Below, one piece after another: positions 1 through 5,973 of a stretch of 11,374 bases of DNA. The notes beneath the pieces were generated by a model that was not told the origin of the DNA, searched no databases, and saw nothing but the letters and a program-made list of their open reading frames with translations. The position numbers were made by a program, and so were the translations under genes. This DNA comes from Muribaculaceae bacterium. GTDB taxonomy: Bacteria; Bacteroidota; Bacteroidia; Bacteroidales; Muribaculaceae. Each line of letters starts with the position of its first letter. Position 1 is the first letter of the stretch. Where the stretch lies: positions 1 through 11,374 of the forward strand of contig JAFLTK010000022.1 in the NCBI GenBank assembly GCA_022511505.1, read 5' to 3'.

Positions 1-1
1 G

Positions 2-130
2 CCGTTGATGGCCGAAATCGTCTATATGATTGACATCGTCCTCTCCAAGCCCGATGACAAGGCCACAATCGACGCTACCCGCAAGCGCGTCAACGAAACA
101 ATGAAGGCCTACCCTATCTTCGCTTATTAA
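2..130 (+). CDS. glyA: Serine hydroxymethyltransferase, C-terminal end (partial)
   Basis: Only the last 42 codons are present; the gene begins left of the window and stops with TAA at 128-130. The enzyme is a cytoplasmic PLP protein that interconverts serine and glycine while charging tetrahydrofolate with a one-carbon unit. The visible tail has an amphipathic helix (AEIVYMIDIVLSKPDD), then RVNETMKAYPIFAY. This matches the family's usual ending, in which a helix of the form (I)V.(M/L)ID.VL is followed by VNE.M...P.F. No catalytic residue lies in this fragment, so the call rests on recognising the C-terminal helix and the terminal P-I-F-A-Y from memory. A strong intrinsic terminator starts 23 nt after the stop, so this is the last gene of its transcript. 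Confidence 0.82.
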   Translation, partial: PLMAEIVYMIDIVLSKPDDKATIDATRKRVNETMKAYPIFAY

Positions 131-152
131 TCTACAATCTTTAGTAAAGTTG

Positions 153-195
153 GCCGACCACAATCGCTGAAAGCGAATTGTGGTCGGCTCTTTTT
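153..195 (+). terminator. Rho-independent terminator after glyA
   Basis: A GC-rich hairpin whose 15- and 16-nt arms (GCCGACCACAATCGC and GCGAATTGTGGTCGGC) pair with a single-nucleotide bulge around a short loop. It is followed at once by a T-rich tract (TCTTTTT). It lies just downstream of the glyA stop and before the end of the convergent minus-strand gene at 206. The T tract is only on the plus-strand side, so it should act mainly on the rightward transcript. Confidence 0.88.
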
Positions 196-205
196 CATTC
201 AGGTA

Positions 206-628
206 TCAAGATATCTTCTTGATGTAAAGATATTTGGGATAACGACCGAGCACACAGAGCGTCACAGGGCAAAGCCAAATTTTCTTCATGCGGAAACCCT
301 CAAACGAGGTGGCGTCATAGTGGGAGCCGCCAAAGGTCGATTTATCAATCTGGCGCAACTCGGTGTGGTCATCTACCTCGAGCGGTGTCTCGCTCGGCAC
401 GACGTGAATCGTCACGCTGTGCTTGCCCTCGGTGTCGAGATAGGAGAGCAAGTCATCGGCACCGGCAACCATCTCGAGGTTGGCGCGATTGCCGTCCCAC
501 GGCATATCGATGTACCAGCGAGTGTCGGGGTCCTGAACAAAGGTCAGGGTATACTCGCCGCGGCTATTGCTGAAGATGCCACTGATGAAGTGATGGATGG
601 CACGGAAGTTGTTGATAAAATCTGACAT
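206..628 (-). CDS. Hypothetical protein, DUF6717-like
   Basis: A 140-residue protein without signal peptide or membrane segment, so probably cytoplasmic; its function is unknown. Features in order: an N-terminal helix (residues 1-20), a strand-rich part with RWYIDMPWDGNRANLEMVAG and ADDLLSYL (about 37-64), a middle stretch of strands and turns, and a C-terminal block with KIWLCPVTLCVLGRYPKYLY. The W-Y-I-D-(M/L)-P, LEMV.GAD and (K/E)IWLC.VT elements match, from memory, a small Bacteroidetes-only family that I believe is DUF6717; the family number is the uncertain part. A -7-type box TAATTTTG lies about 41 nt upstream on the same strand, so it can be transcribed separately from the gene at 748-1650. 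It converges on glyA. Confidence 0.75.
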   Translation of the reverse strand: MSDFINNFRAIHHFISGIFSNSRGEYTLTFVQDPDTRWYIDMPWDGNRANLEMVAGADDLLSYLDTEGKHSVTIHVVPSETPLEVDDHTELRQIDKSTFGGSHYDATSFEGFRMKKIWLCPVTLCVLGRYPKYLYIKKIS

Positions 629-669
629 GGTAATTTTGTTTTAAAAGGTTTTGCGTCTGATTGACGATG

Positions 670-677
670 CAAAATTA
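670..677 (-). promoter_or_regulatory. Putative -7 box for the 206-628 gene
   Basis: Read on the minus strand this is TAATTTTG, an exact match to the Bacteroidetes -7 consensus TAnnTTTG. Transcription would start near 664, giving a leader of about 35 nt before the ATG at 628. The -33 element is poor: only a TCTG-like match lies about 21 nt upstream. The 119-nt gap between the two minus-strand genes holds nothing else I can identify. Confidence 0.5.
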
Positions 678-747
678 CAATGTCTTTGACCGTTTGTACA
701 GAGTAAGAGAAACGCAGAAAATTTACTCAAAATTATCTATCTGTAAA

Positions 748-1650
748 TCAGAGGAATAACTCCATTGCGTAAGGAATAGGCAAATCGCGGAAATCGCGCA
801 TCAGTTTATCGAACGTGACATTGTTTTCTTGGGAGCAGATGCCTTCAATATCATCGCCGGCGAGTCGACCGACGAAATTTAGCACCGAGAGCGAGAAATT
901 TCGCTCGGCCTGGGTGAACTTGCCTCGGCGTTTCTCGACCTTAATTGGCAGGTAGTCGAGAAGAGTTTTAATCATGTAATAATCGAGGGCGCGGACCTTG
1001 TCGCGATAGACGCCTTCCGAAAAACTATCGTTGAAGCGCACGAGGTTTAGAGCCTCATCATCGACCGCGTTAAAGAGCCGTTTGATAAACTCGACGTTCT
1101 CAAACTTGAAATGACGCTTGCCAACCTTGACGTCCATCACAATCTCGTCGTCGGTCGACGTTGCCAGCGCCTGCTTTAACGAGGCGAGAATTTCGTTGGG
1201 AGAATGGCGCAAGTCAGAGCGGAGTGTATAATAGTATTTCAAGAAAAGGATGAATTCAAATGTAGGTGCCGGGGCGAGGCTCAATTGCTCGAGAGAATCC
1301 ATCAGCGCCGAGTGTTCAAGGAATTTTTGGTAGTCGAGTCCCGTCACCTCAAGAAACCGGTCACGTTTATAATAATATTTGAGTTGCCATCCCTCGAGTG
1401 GCAGCCGGTAGGCGTCCCAGTCGATAGAATTGAGGATATAAGGGATTAGATAGTGGATGCGTTCCTTTGTCTGCTCAAAATCTTCGGGAAAGCCCTGTTC
1501 AACGGCATTCTCAAATCGAGATACTAACACAGGGTCGAGATTATCTACAGTAACCGGGCTGACTGCTTTCTTTATAATAGAATTGAAATAGGTGGATGTC
1601 AATTCTTGGGGTGGTTTGTTGTCTATCATTCTACAAAAATAACGTTTCAA
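748..1650 (-). CDS. Hypothetical protein, unrecognised
   Basis: A 300-residue protein that I do not recognise. It has no signal peptide, no transmembrane segment and no evident nucleotide-binding or catalytic motif. It appears mostly helical and charged, with aromatic clusters (KYYYKRDRF near residue 90 and LKYYYTLRSDLRH near 138-150) and a basic patch KVEKRRGKF about two thirds along. The frame allows starts at 1650 or at an in-frame ATG at 1629 (MIDNKPP). The -7-like box at 1664-1671 would leave only about 7 nt of leader for the first and about 28 nt for the second, so 1629 (293 residues) may be the true start. The gene is divergent from the Fic-like gene, with 145 nt between them. The pairing may be functional, but nothing in the sequence proves it. 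Confidence 0.72.
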   Translation of the reverse strand: MKRYFCRMIDNKPPQELTSTYFNSIIKKAVSPVTVDNLDPVLVSRFENAVEQGFPEDFEQTKERIHYLIPYILNSIDWDAYRLPLEGWQLKYYYKRDRFLEVTGLDYQKFLEHSALMDSLEQLSLAPAPTFEFILFLKYYYTLRSDLRHSPNEILASLKQALATSTDDEIVMDVKVGKRHFKFENVEFIKRLFNAVDDEALNLVRFNDSFSEGVYRDKVRALDYYMIKTLLDYLPIKVEKRRGKFTQAERNFSLSVLNFVGRLAGDDIEGICSQENNVTFDKLMRDFRDLPIPYAMELFL

Positions 1651-1663
1651 TGGTATTGAATTA

Positions 1664-1671
1664 CAAATTTA
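1664..1671 (-). promoter_or_regulatory. Putative -7 box for the 748-1650 gene
   Basis: The minus strand reads TAAATTTG, an exact TAnnTTTG match. A TTTG lies upstream, but with only 14 nt of spacing it is too close for a good -33 element. If the box is used, transcription starts near 1657, which favours the in-frame start at 1629 over 1650. Confidence 0.4.
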
Positions 1672-1737
1672 GATGTTTTAGTTGACAAAACTGGCATAAA
1701 ATCAAGAAAACAGCGTCATTCTTTCAAAAAGAACGAT

Positions 1738-1745
1738 TAACTTTG
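1738..1745 (+). promoter_or_regulatory. Putative -7 box of the Fic-like gene promoter
   Basis: TAACTTTG matches the Bacteroidetes -7 consensus TAnnTTTG exactly and lies 50 nt before the ATG at 1796. There is no clean TTTG at -33. Instead a small inverted repeat (TTCTTT at 1719-1724, AAAGAA at 1728-1733) sits between the expected -33 position and the -7 box, where a regulator could bind. Confidence 0.5.
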
Positions 1746-1758
1746 CGACAATTTCATA

Positions 1759-1778
1759 AAACATCGCTAAACATCGCT
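1759..1778 (+). repeat. Tandem 10-bp direct repeat in the Fic-like gene leader
   Basis: Two perfect, adjacent copies of AAACATCGCT (1759-1768 and 1769-1778) lie between the predicted transcription start (about 1751) and the ATG at 1796. Ten-base periodicity would place both copies on the same face of the helix. The position suggests an operator or a leader element; chance duplication is also possible. Confidence 0.6.
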
Positions 1779-1795
1779 TTTCCCTTATATGGTCT

Positions 1796-3091
1796 ATGGC
1801 GACTAACGAAAATCTACTTGCAAAATCACTAAACAATCTACAACAACTTCAACAACAGTGTCCCCAACTTGTTTTAAAAGGCACTGAGCAACTTTCGCGA
1901 ACCCATCTAATGCGTCTTCTTGAAGCCGGTTGGTTGCGTGAAGTCGTGAAAGGATGGTATATTCCCACTCAACCCGGCGAATCAGACAATTCTGCTGACT
2001 GGCAAGCATATTTTTGGCCTTTTGTCAAGGCCTATCTTGAATCGCGCTATGGCGAAGATTGGATTCTTTCCCCCGAGTCGGCCATTGATTTCTATACGGC
2101 AAAGACGATCTTACCGGTTCAACTTGTTGTAAAATCATCCAAAGCTAATGGCAATGTTGTCAACTTGCCTTACGGTCATTCAATTCTACCGATAAAAGAG
2201 GACATAGGTACATCCGTTGTTGTCGAATCCCGATACGGTCTGCGACTTCCACGGCTTGTGGATGCTTTAGAGTCATCTACGGTCGGGAATGACTCGATTT
2301 CTGAACGTGTTGCCCGAGAGTCGGTTAAAAGCGGGCAACAGGCTTTTATCGAGAGGCTTAGACAAATGTGGAAGACAATGCGCGATGATGTTATTGCCAA
2401 TTTCAGCAATGTCCCCGTCATATCAACCGACGTTCCTTGTTATCTTGCCGATATAGACTCCCGCGCGCTTGACGATGTCTATTGCTCGCTAATTATAGCC
2501 GGCTATCCCGTTGACAATGAACTAATTGAAAGAGTCAACGAAGGCATTGTTGACGACAGTGAGACCACTCTTGCCATAAAGGGTTATTTACAAGCGTTTA
2601 ACGCTGTAAAAACTTCGATAACTAAGATTTTGAACGGCCAGAACCCCGGAGTGGCTGTTGCTTCTGACCTTGGCACATGGAATCGCCAACTTCGCGCACC
2701 TTTTGTTGCGCATGGCGATTTACAACTTTTTGACCTCATTGGCTATCGTCATGAACAAATCTACATTTCCGGCGCCCGACACATCCCACCGGCGCCCGAC
2801 ATTGTAGAAGAGGCGATGGGCGCTTTTTTTGACCTGTTGATAAACGAGCCCGATGCTCGCGTTCGTGCCGTCCTTGGCCACTTTATGTTCATGTTCATAT
2901 ACCCATATAAAACGGGTAACGGATTGATTTCCCACTTTTTACTTAATGCAATGTTTGCTTCGGGCGGACACCCCTGGACTGTCATCCCCACCCAACGACG
3001 TCGCGAGTATCTCGACACAATGTACCGCGCGAGTGCCGATGGCAACATTATCCCTCTAACCCGCCTAATCTCTGATATTATAGGCAATTAA
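1796..3091 (+). CDS. AbiEi-like/Fic-domain fusion protein with degenerate Fic motif
   Basis: A 431-residue cytoplasmic protein. Residues about 8-57 resemble the winged-helix N-terminus of AbiEi-type antitoxins (SRTHLMRLLEAGWLREVVKG, then WYIP). Residues about 85-150 continue that fold (WILSPESAIDFY). Residues about 240-430 are a Fic domain, recognisable from GYLQAF, the helix before the motif, the GNG loop and the trailing HPWTVIPTQRRREYL. Active Fic proteins transfer AMP or a related group through HPF.(D/E)GNGR..R; here residues 369-380 read YPYKTGNGLISH. The catalytic His is Tyr369, the acidic residue is Thr373, and the two Arg are Leu377 and His380. The self-inhibitory motif (S/T)...E(G/N) reads TLAIKG at 258-263, with Lys for Glu. 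The frame is otherwise intact, so this looks like a maintained pseudoenzyme or a changed chemistry rather than a decayed gene. Codon third positions look more AT-rich than in neighbours, hinting at transfer. Confidence 0.85.
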   Translation: MATNENLLAKSLNNLQQLQQQCPQLVLKGTEQLSRTHLMRLLEAGWLREVVKGWYIPTQPGESDNSADWQAYFWPFVKAYLESRYGEDWILSPESAIDFYTAKTILPVQLVVKSSKANGNVVNLPYGHSILPIKEDIGTSVVVESRYGLRLPRLVDALESSTVGNDSISERVARESVKSGQQAFIERLRQMWKTMRDDVIANFSNVPVISTDVPCYLADIDSRALDDVYCSLIIAGYPVDNELIERVNEGIVDDSETTLAIKGYLQAFNAVKTSITKILNGQNPGVAVASDLGTWNRQLRAPFVAHGDLQLFDLIGYRHEQIYISGARHIPPAPDIVEEAMGAFFDLLINEPDARVRAVLGHFMFMFIYPYKTGNGLISHFLLNAMFASGGHPWTVIPTQRRREYLDTMYRASADGNIIPLTRLISDIIGN

Positions 3092-3127
3092 AAAACGCCT
3101 CGGTCAATAGGCCGAGACGTTTTTTTT
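3090..3127. terminator. Bidirectional terminator between the Fic-like gene and clpB
   Basis: An A-run, a hairpin with arms CTCGGTC and GGCCGAG around the loop AATA (one G-U pair), and a T-run form a symmetrical structure; CG/CG pairs extend the stem, with one mismatch. Both strands therefore show a GC stem followed by at least six T. It starts within the Fic-like stop codon and ends 13 nt from the clpB stop, so it can serve both convergent genes. Confidence 0.88.
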
Positions 3128-3140
3128 AATTTATAATCAA

Positions 3141-5729
3141 TCAGTTGTTGAAAACGAGTTCGTCGTCCTTTACATCGATGATGATAGGATGGTCTTTGTC
3201 AACCTTCTGGGCAAGGATGTCTTTTGAAAGACGGTTGAGGACGAGGCGATGGATGACTCGCTTGACGGGACGTGCACCAAACTCGGGGTCATAGCCTTCT
3301 TCGGCCAAGTATTTCAGCGCGGCGGGAGTGACTTCGAGAGTTACACCGTTGACAGCCAGCATCTTCTGAACCGCCTTGATTTGGAGGCCGACAATTTCTT
3401 CAATCTCCTTCTCGTTAAGCGGGGTGAACATGATAGTCTCGTCGATGCGGTTGAGGAACTCGGGACGGATTGTCTGTTTCAGCATGTCAATCACCATCCC
3501 CTTGGTTTTCTCAATGGTCTCTTCGCGGTTCTCTTTGGTCATTTTGGCGAAATTGTCACGAATGACATTTGAGCCCATATTGGAGGTCATGATGATGATG
3601 GTATTCTTGAAGTTGACCATGCGGCCCTTATTGTCGGTCAATCGACCGTCGTCAAGCACCTGGAGCAGGATATTGAACACATCGGGATGTGCTTTCTCGA
3701 TTTCATCGAACAATACAACCGAATAAGGTTTACGGCGAACGGCCTCGGTCAGTTGACCGCCCTCGTCATAACCGACGTATCCCGGAGGTGCTCCGACGAG
3801 TCGCGACACGGCGTGCTTCTCCTGATATTCGCTCATATCGATTCGGGTCATCATGTTCTCGTCGTCAAACAGATACTCGGCAAGAGCCTTGGCAAGTTCG
3901 GTTTTACCTACACCGGTGGTACCCAGGAAGATGAACGAGCCGATAGGACGACGCGGGTCGTTAAGACCGGCACGCGAACGGCGAACGGCATCGGCAATAG
4001 CGCTAATGGCTTCTTGCTGACCGACGACGCGGTTGTGCAACTCGTCCTCGAGGTGTAGCAGTTTCTCCTTCTCGCTCTGAACCATCTTGTTGACGGGTAT
4101 ACCGGTCCAGCGTGAAACGACGTCGGCAATATCTTCGCTATCTACCTCTTCTTTGATGAGTGCCTTCTCGCCTTGCATCATCTTCAGCTGCTCCTGGATA
4201 GTCTCGTTTTCACGCTCCTTCTCCTGAATCTTGGAGTAGCGAATCTCGGCTACGCGAGCGTAATCGCCTTCGCGCTCGGCACGGTCGGCATCAAAGTTGA
4301 GTTGCTCGATTTCTATCTTGTTTTGCTGAATGCGGTTGATAAGGTCTTTCTCAGCCTTCCATTTTGCCATATATTCCTTCTCTTCCTCTCTCATCGCTGC
4401 AAGGTCTTTTTCAATCTCGCTGACGTGCTCCTTGTCGCCCTCGCGTTTTATTGCCTCGCGCTCAATCTCTTTCTGAGCAATGCGACGCGAAATTTCATCG
4501 AGAGCCTGGGGAACGGAGTCAATCTCGAGGCGAAGTTTTGAGGCAGCCTCATCGACAAGGTCAATGGCTTTATCGGGAAGGAAGCGGTCGGTAATATAAC
4601 GCTCGCTGAGTTGGACGGCAGCGATAATCGCCTCGTCACGGATGCGCACCTTGTGGTGATTTTCATATCGTTCTTTGAGTCCGCGGAGGATTGCGATCGC
4701 GCTCATCTCGTCGGGCTCGTTGACCATAACCTTCTGGAAACGACGCTCGAGTGCTTTGTCCTTCTCGAAATATTTCTGATACTCGTCGAGTGTTGTTGCA
4801 CCAATACTGCGTAATTCGCCGCGAGCGAGTGCCGGCTTCAAAATGTTGGCGGCATCCATAGCGCCTTCGCCCTTTCCGGCACCAACGAGAGTGTGAATTT
4901 CGTCGATGAAAAGGATAATCTCGCCGTCGCTTTGCGTGACTTCATTGACTATTGCTTTTAGACGTTCCTCAAACTCGCCTTTGTATTTTGCACCTGCTAC
5001 AAGAGCGCCCATGTCAAGCGAATAAATCTGCTTGTTGCGCAGATTTTCAGGAACGTCGCCGCGCACGATGCGATGAGCCAAGCCCTCGGCAATAGCGGTT
5101 TTACCTGTACCCGGTTCGCCCACAAGCATAGGGTTGTTTTTGGTTCGACGGCTCAGAATCTGAAGCACACGACGAATCTCGTCGTCACGGCCGATAACCG
5201 GGTCCAGTTTGCCGTTGCGGGCGCGTTCGTTGAGGTTGATTGCATATTTTGAGAGCGCCTGATAGGTATCCTCGGCGCTTTGGTCGGTTGCTTTCTTTCC
5301 CTTGCGCAGTTCCTCGACGGCAGCCTGCAATTCTTTCTCGCTGAGGCCGGCATCCTTTAGGATGGTCGACGCGGGAGAGTTGACGGCAAAAATTGCCATC
5401 AGCAATGCCTCGAGGGTGACATACTCGTCGCCCTGCTTCTTGGCAATGTCGAGCGCTTTTTGGAGAACGTCGTTAGCTGTGCGGCTCAGGTAAGGCTCGC
5501 CGCCGCTAACCTTGGGCTGCGACGCTATCTCGCGGTCTATCGCCTGGTCGGTCACGACGATATTGGCGCCAACCTTAGCAAAGATAAATTTGATAAGGCT
5601 TTCACCCTCGGCCATGACTCCTTTCAGGATGTGGACAGGCTCAATGGCCTGACTGCCGGCCGACTTGGTAATCTCGACCGCCTTCTGGATTGCCTCCTGA
5701 GACTTGATGGTGAAATTATTGAAATTCAT
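3141..5729 (-). CDS. clpB: ATP-dependent disaggregase ClpB
   Basis: An 862-residue cytoplasmic AAA+ chaperone, normal for the family, which threads aggregated proteins through a hexameric pore in cooperation with DnaK. It has an N-terminal Clp-N double repeat (residues about 1-145). The first ATPase has Walker A GEPGTGKT (204-211), Walker B ILFIDE (272-277), pore tyrosine Y249 in AGAKYKGEF, and Arg fingers around 329-330. A coiled-coil middle domain spans about 405-525, rich in E, K and R; it distinguishes ClpB from ClpA and ClpC. The second ATPase has Walker A GTTGVGKT (603-610), Walker B VVLFDE (671-676), pore loop GYVGYDEGG (650-658) and sensor-2 GAR (818-820). All key residues are present. 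It is a single-gene unit; no CIRCE element (TTAGCACTC with its inverted copy) is seen upstream, so heat control, if present, is by other means. Confidence 0.98.
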   Translation of the reverse strand: MNFNNFTIKSQEAIQKAVEITKSAGSQAIEPVHILKGVMAEGESLIKFIFAKVGANIVVTDQAIDREIASQPKVSGGEPYLSRTANDVLQKALDIAKKQGDEYVTLEALLMAIFAVNSPASTILKDAGLSEKELQAAVEELRKGKKATDQSAEDTYQALSKYAINLNERARNGKLDPVIGRDDEIRRVLQILSRRTKNNPMLVGEPGTGKTAIAEGLAHRIVRGDVPENLRNKQIYSLDMGALVAGAKYKGEFEERLKAIVNEVTQSDGEIILFIDEIHTLVGAGKGEGAMDAANILKPALARGELRSIGATTLDEYQKYFEKDKALERRFQKVMVNEPDEMSAIAILRGLKERYENHHKVRIRDEAIIAAVQLSERYITDRFLPDKAIDLVDEAASKLRLEIDSVPQALDEISRRIAQKEIEREAIKREGDKEHVSEIEKDLAAMREEEKEYMAKWKAEKDLINRIQQNKIEIEQLNFDADRAEREGDYARVAEIRYSKIQEKERENETIQEQLKMMQGEKALIKEEVDSEDIADVVSRWTGIPVNKMVQSEKEKLLHLEDELHNRVVGQQEAISAIADAVRRSRAGLNDPRRPIGSFIFLGTTGVGKTELAKALAEYLFDDENMMTRIDMSEYQEKHAVSRLVGAPPGYVGYDEGGQLTEAVRRKPYSVVLFDEIEKAHPDVFNILLQVLDDGRLTDNKGRMVNFKNTIIIMTSNMGSNVIRDNFAKMTKENREETIEKTKGMVIDMLKQTIRPEFLNRIDETIMFTPLNEKEIEEIVGLQIKAVQKMLAVNGVTLEVTPAALKYLAEEGYDPEFGARPVKRVIHRLVLNRLSKDILAQKVDKDHPIIIDVKDDELVFNN

Positions 5730-5779
5730 AATTATATAAACTATGTAGTGGTTAATCGATTTTATTCTTTTGCTGTTTT

Positions 5780-5803
5780 AACAAACTTTACTTAAGGTTT
5801 GTT
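5780..5803. promoter_or_regulatory. Inverted repeat upstream of clpB
   Basis: Perfect 7-bp arms AACAAAC (5780-5786) and GTTTGTT (5797-5803) flank a 10-nt spacer containing CTTAAG, about 51-74 nt upstream of the clpB ATG. An 8-mer TTAACAAA overlapping the left arm (5778-5785) recurs at 5813-5820. No TTTG/TAnnTTTG promoter of good spacing is clear on the clpB strand, so this is a candidate operator only. The 244-nt region 5730-5973 holds no gene. Confidence 0.35.
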
Positions 5804-5825
5804 GACCTTGAATTAACAAAAATTG

Positions 5826-5902
5826 TGCCAATCAACGTTTCTTTTGCTTTCTTTTTTCTAAAAGATGCCAAATGAGGCATAACTTATTAAAAATTATTGG
5901 CA
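5826..5902. repeat. Cluster of TGCCAA motifs upstream of the murein-peptide operon
   Basis: TGCCAA occurs at 5826-5831 and 5866-5871 (40 bp apart) and in inverted form (TTGGCA) at 5897-5902. The middle copy is also part of a short palindrome, ATGCC (5865-5869), six bases, then GGCAT (5876-5880). The cluster ends just before the predicted -33 element of the 5974 gene, a plausible place for an activator or repressor site. The motifs are short and may be chance. Confidence 0.3.
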
Positions 5903-5907
5903 TGAAG

Positions 5908-5939
5908 TTTGTAGATAATAAAATAATGTATTAACTTTA
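5908..5939 (+). promoter_or_regulatory. Promoter of the transglutaminase/NlpC/epimerase operon
   Basis: A -33 element TTTG (5908-5911), a 20-nt spacer and a -7 element TAACTTTA (5932-5939) match the Bacteroidetes consensus TTTG/TAnnTTTG with one mismatch in the last base. Transcription would start near 5945, giving a leader of about 29 nt before the ATG at 5974. No other convincing promoter precedes the two downstream genes. Confidence 0.65.
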
Positions 5940-5973
5940 CGATTTTCAAACATATTCTCCATAGAGCAACCCA

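Noticed and set aside
320..625. 101-codon plus-strand frame opposite the DUF6717-like gene
   Set aside because: The minus-strand frame has family-like motifs and a -7 box; the plus-strand product has none.
2897..2926. Degenerate Fic motif caused by a sequencing error
   Set aside because: Four separate functional positions differ in addition to the inhibitory Glu, with no frame disturbance; one or two base errors cannot explain this.
3687..4541. Open frames on the plus strand inside clpB
   Set aside because: clpB is complete on the opposite strand with every expected motif; these are antisense shadows.
5730..5830. CIRCE/HrcA operator for clpB
   Set aside because: No TTAGCACTC-like half-sites are present.
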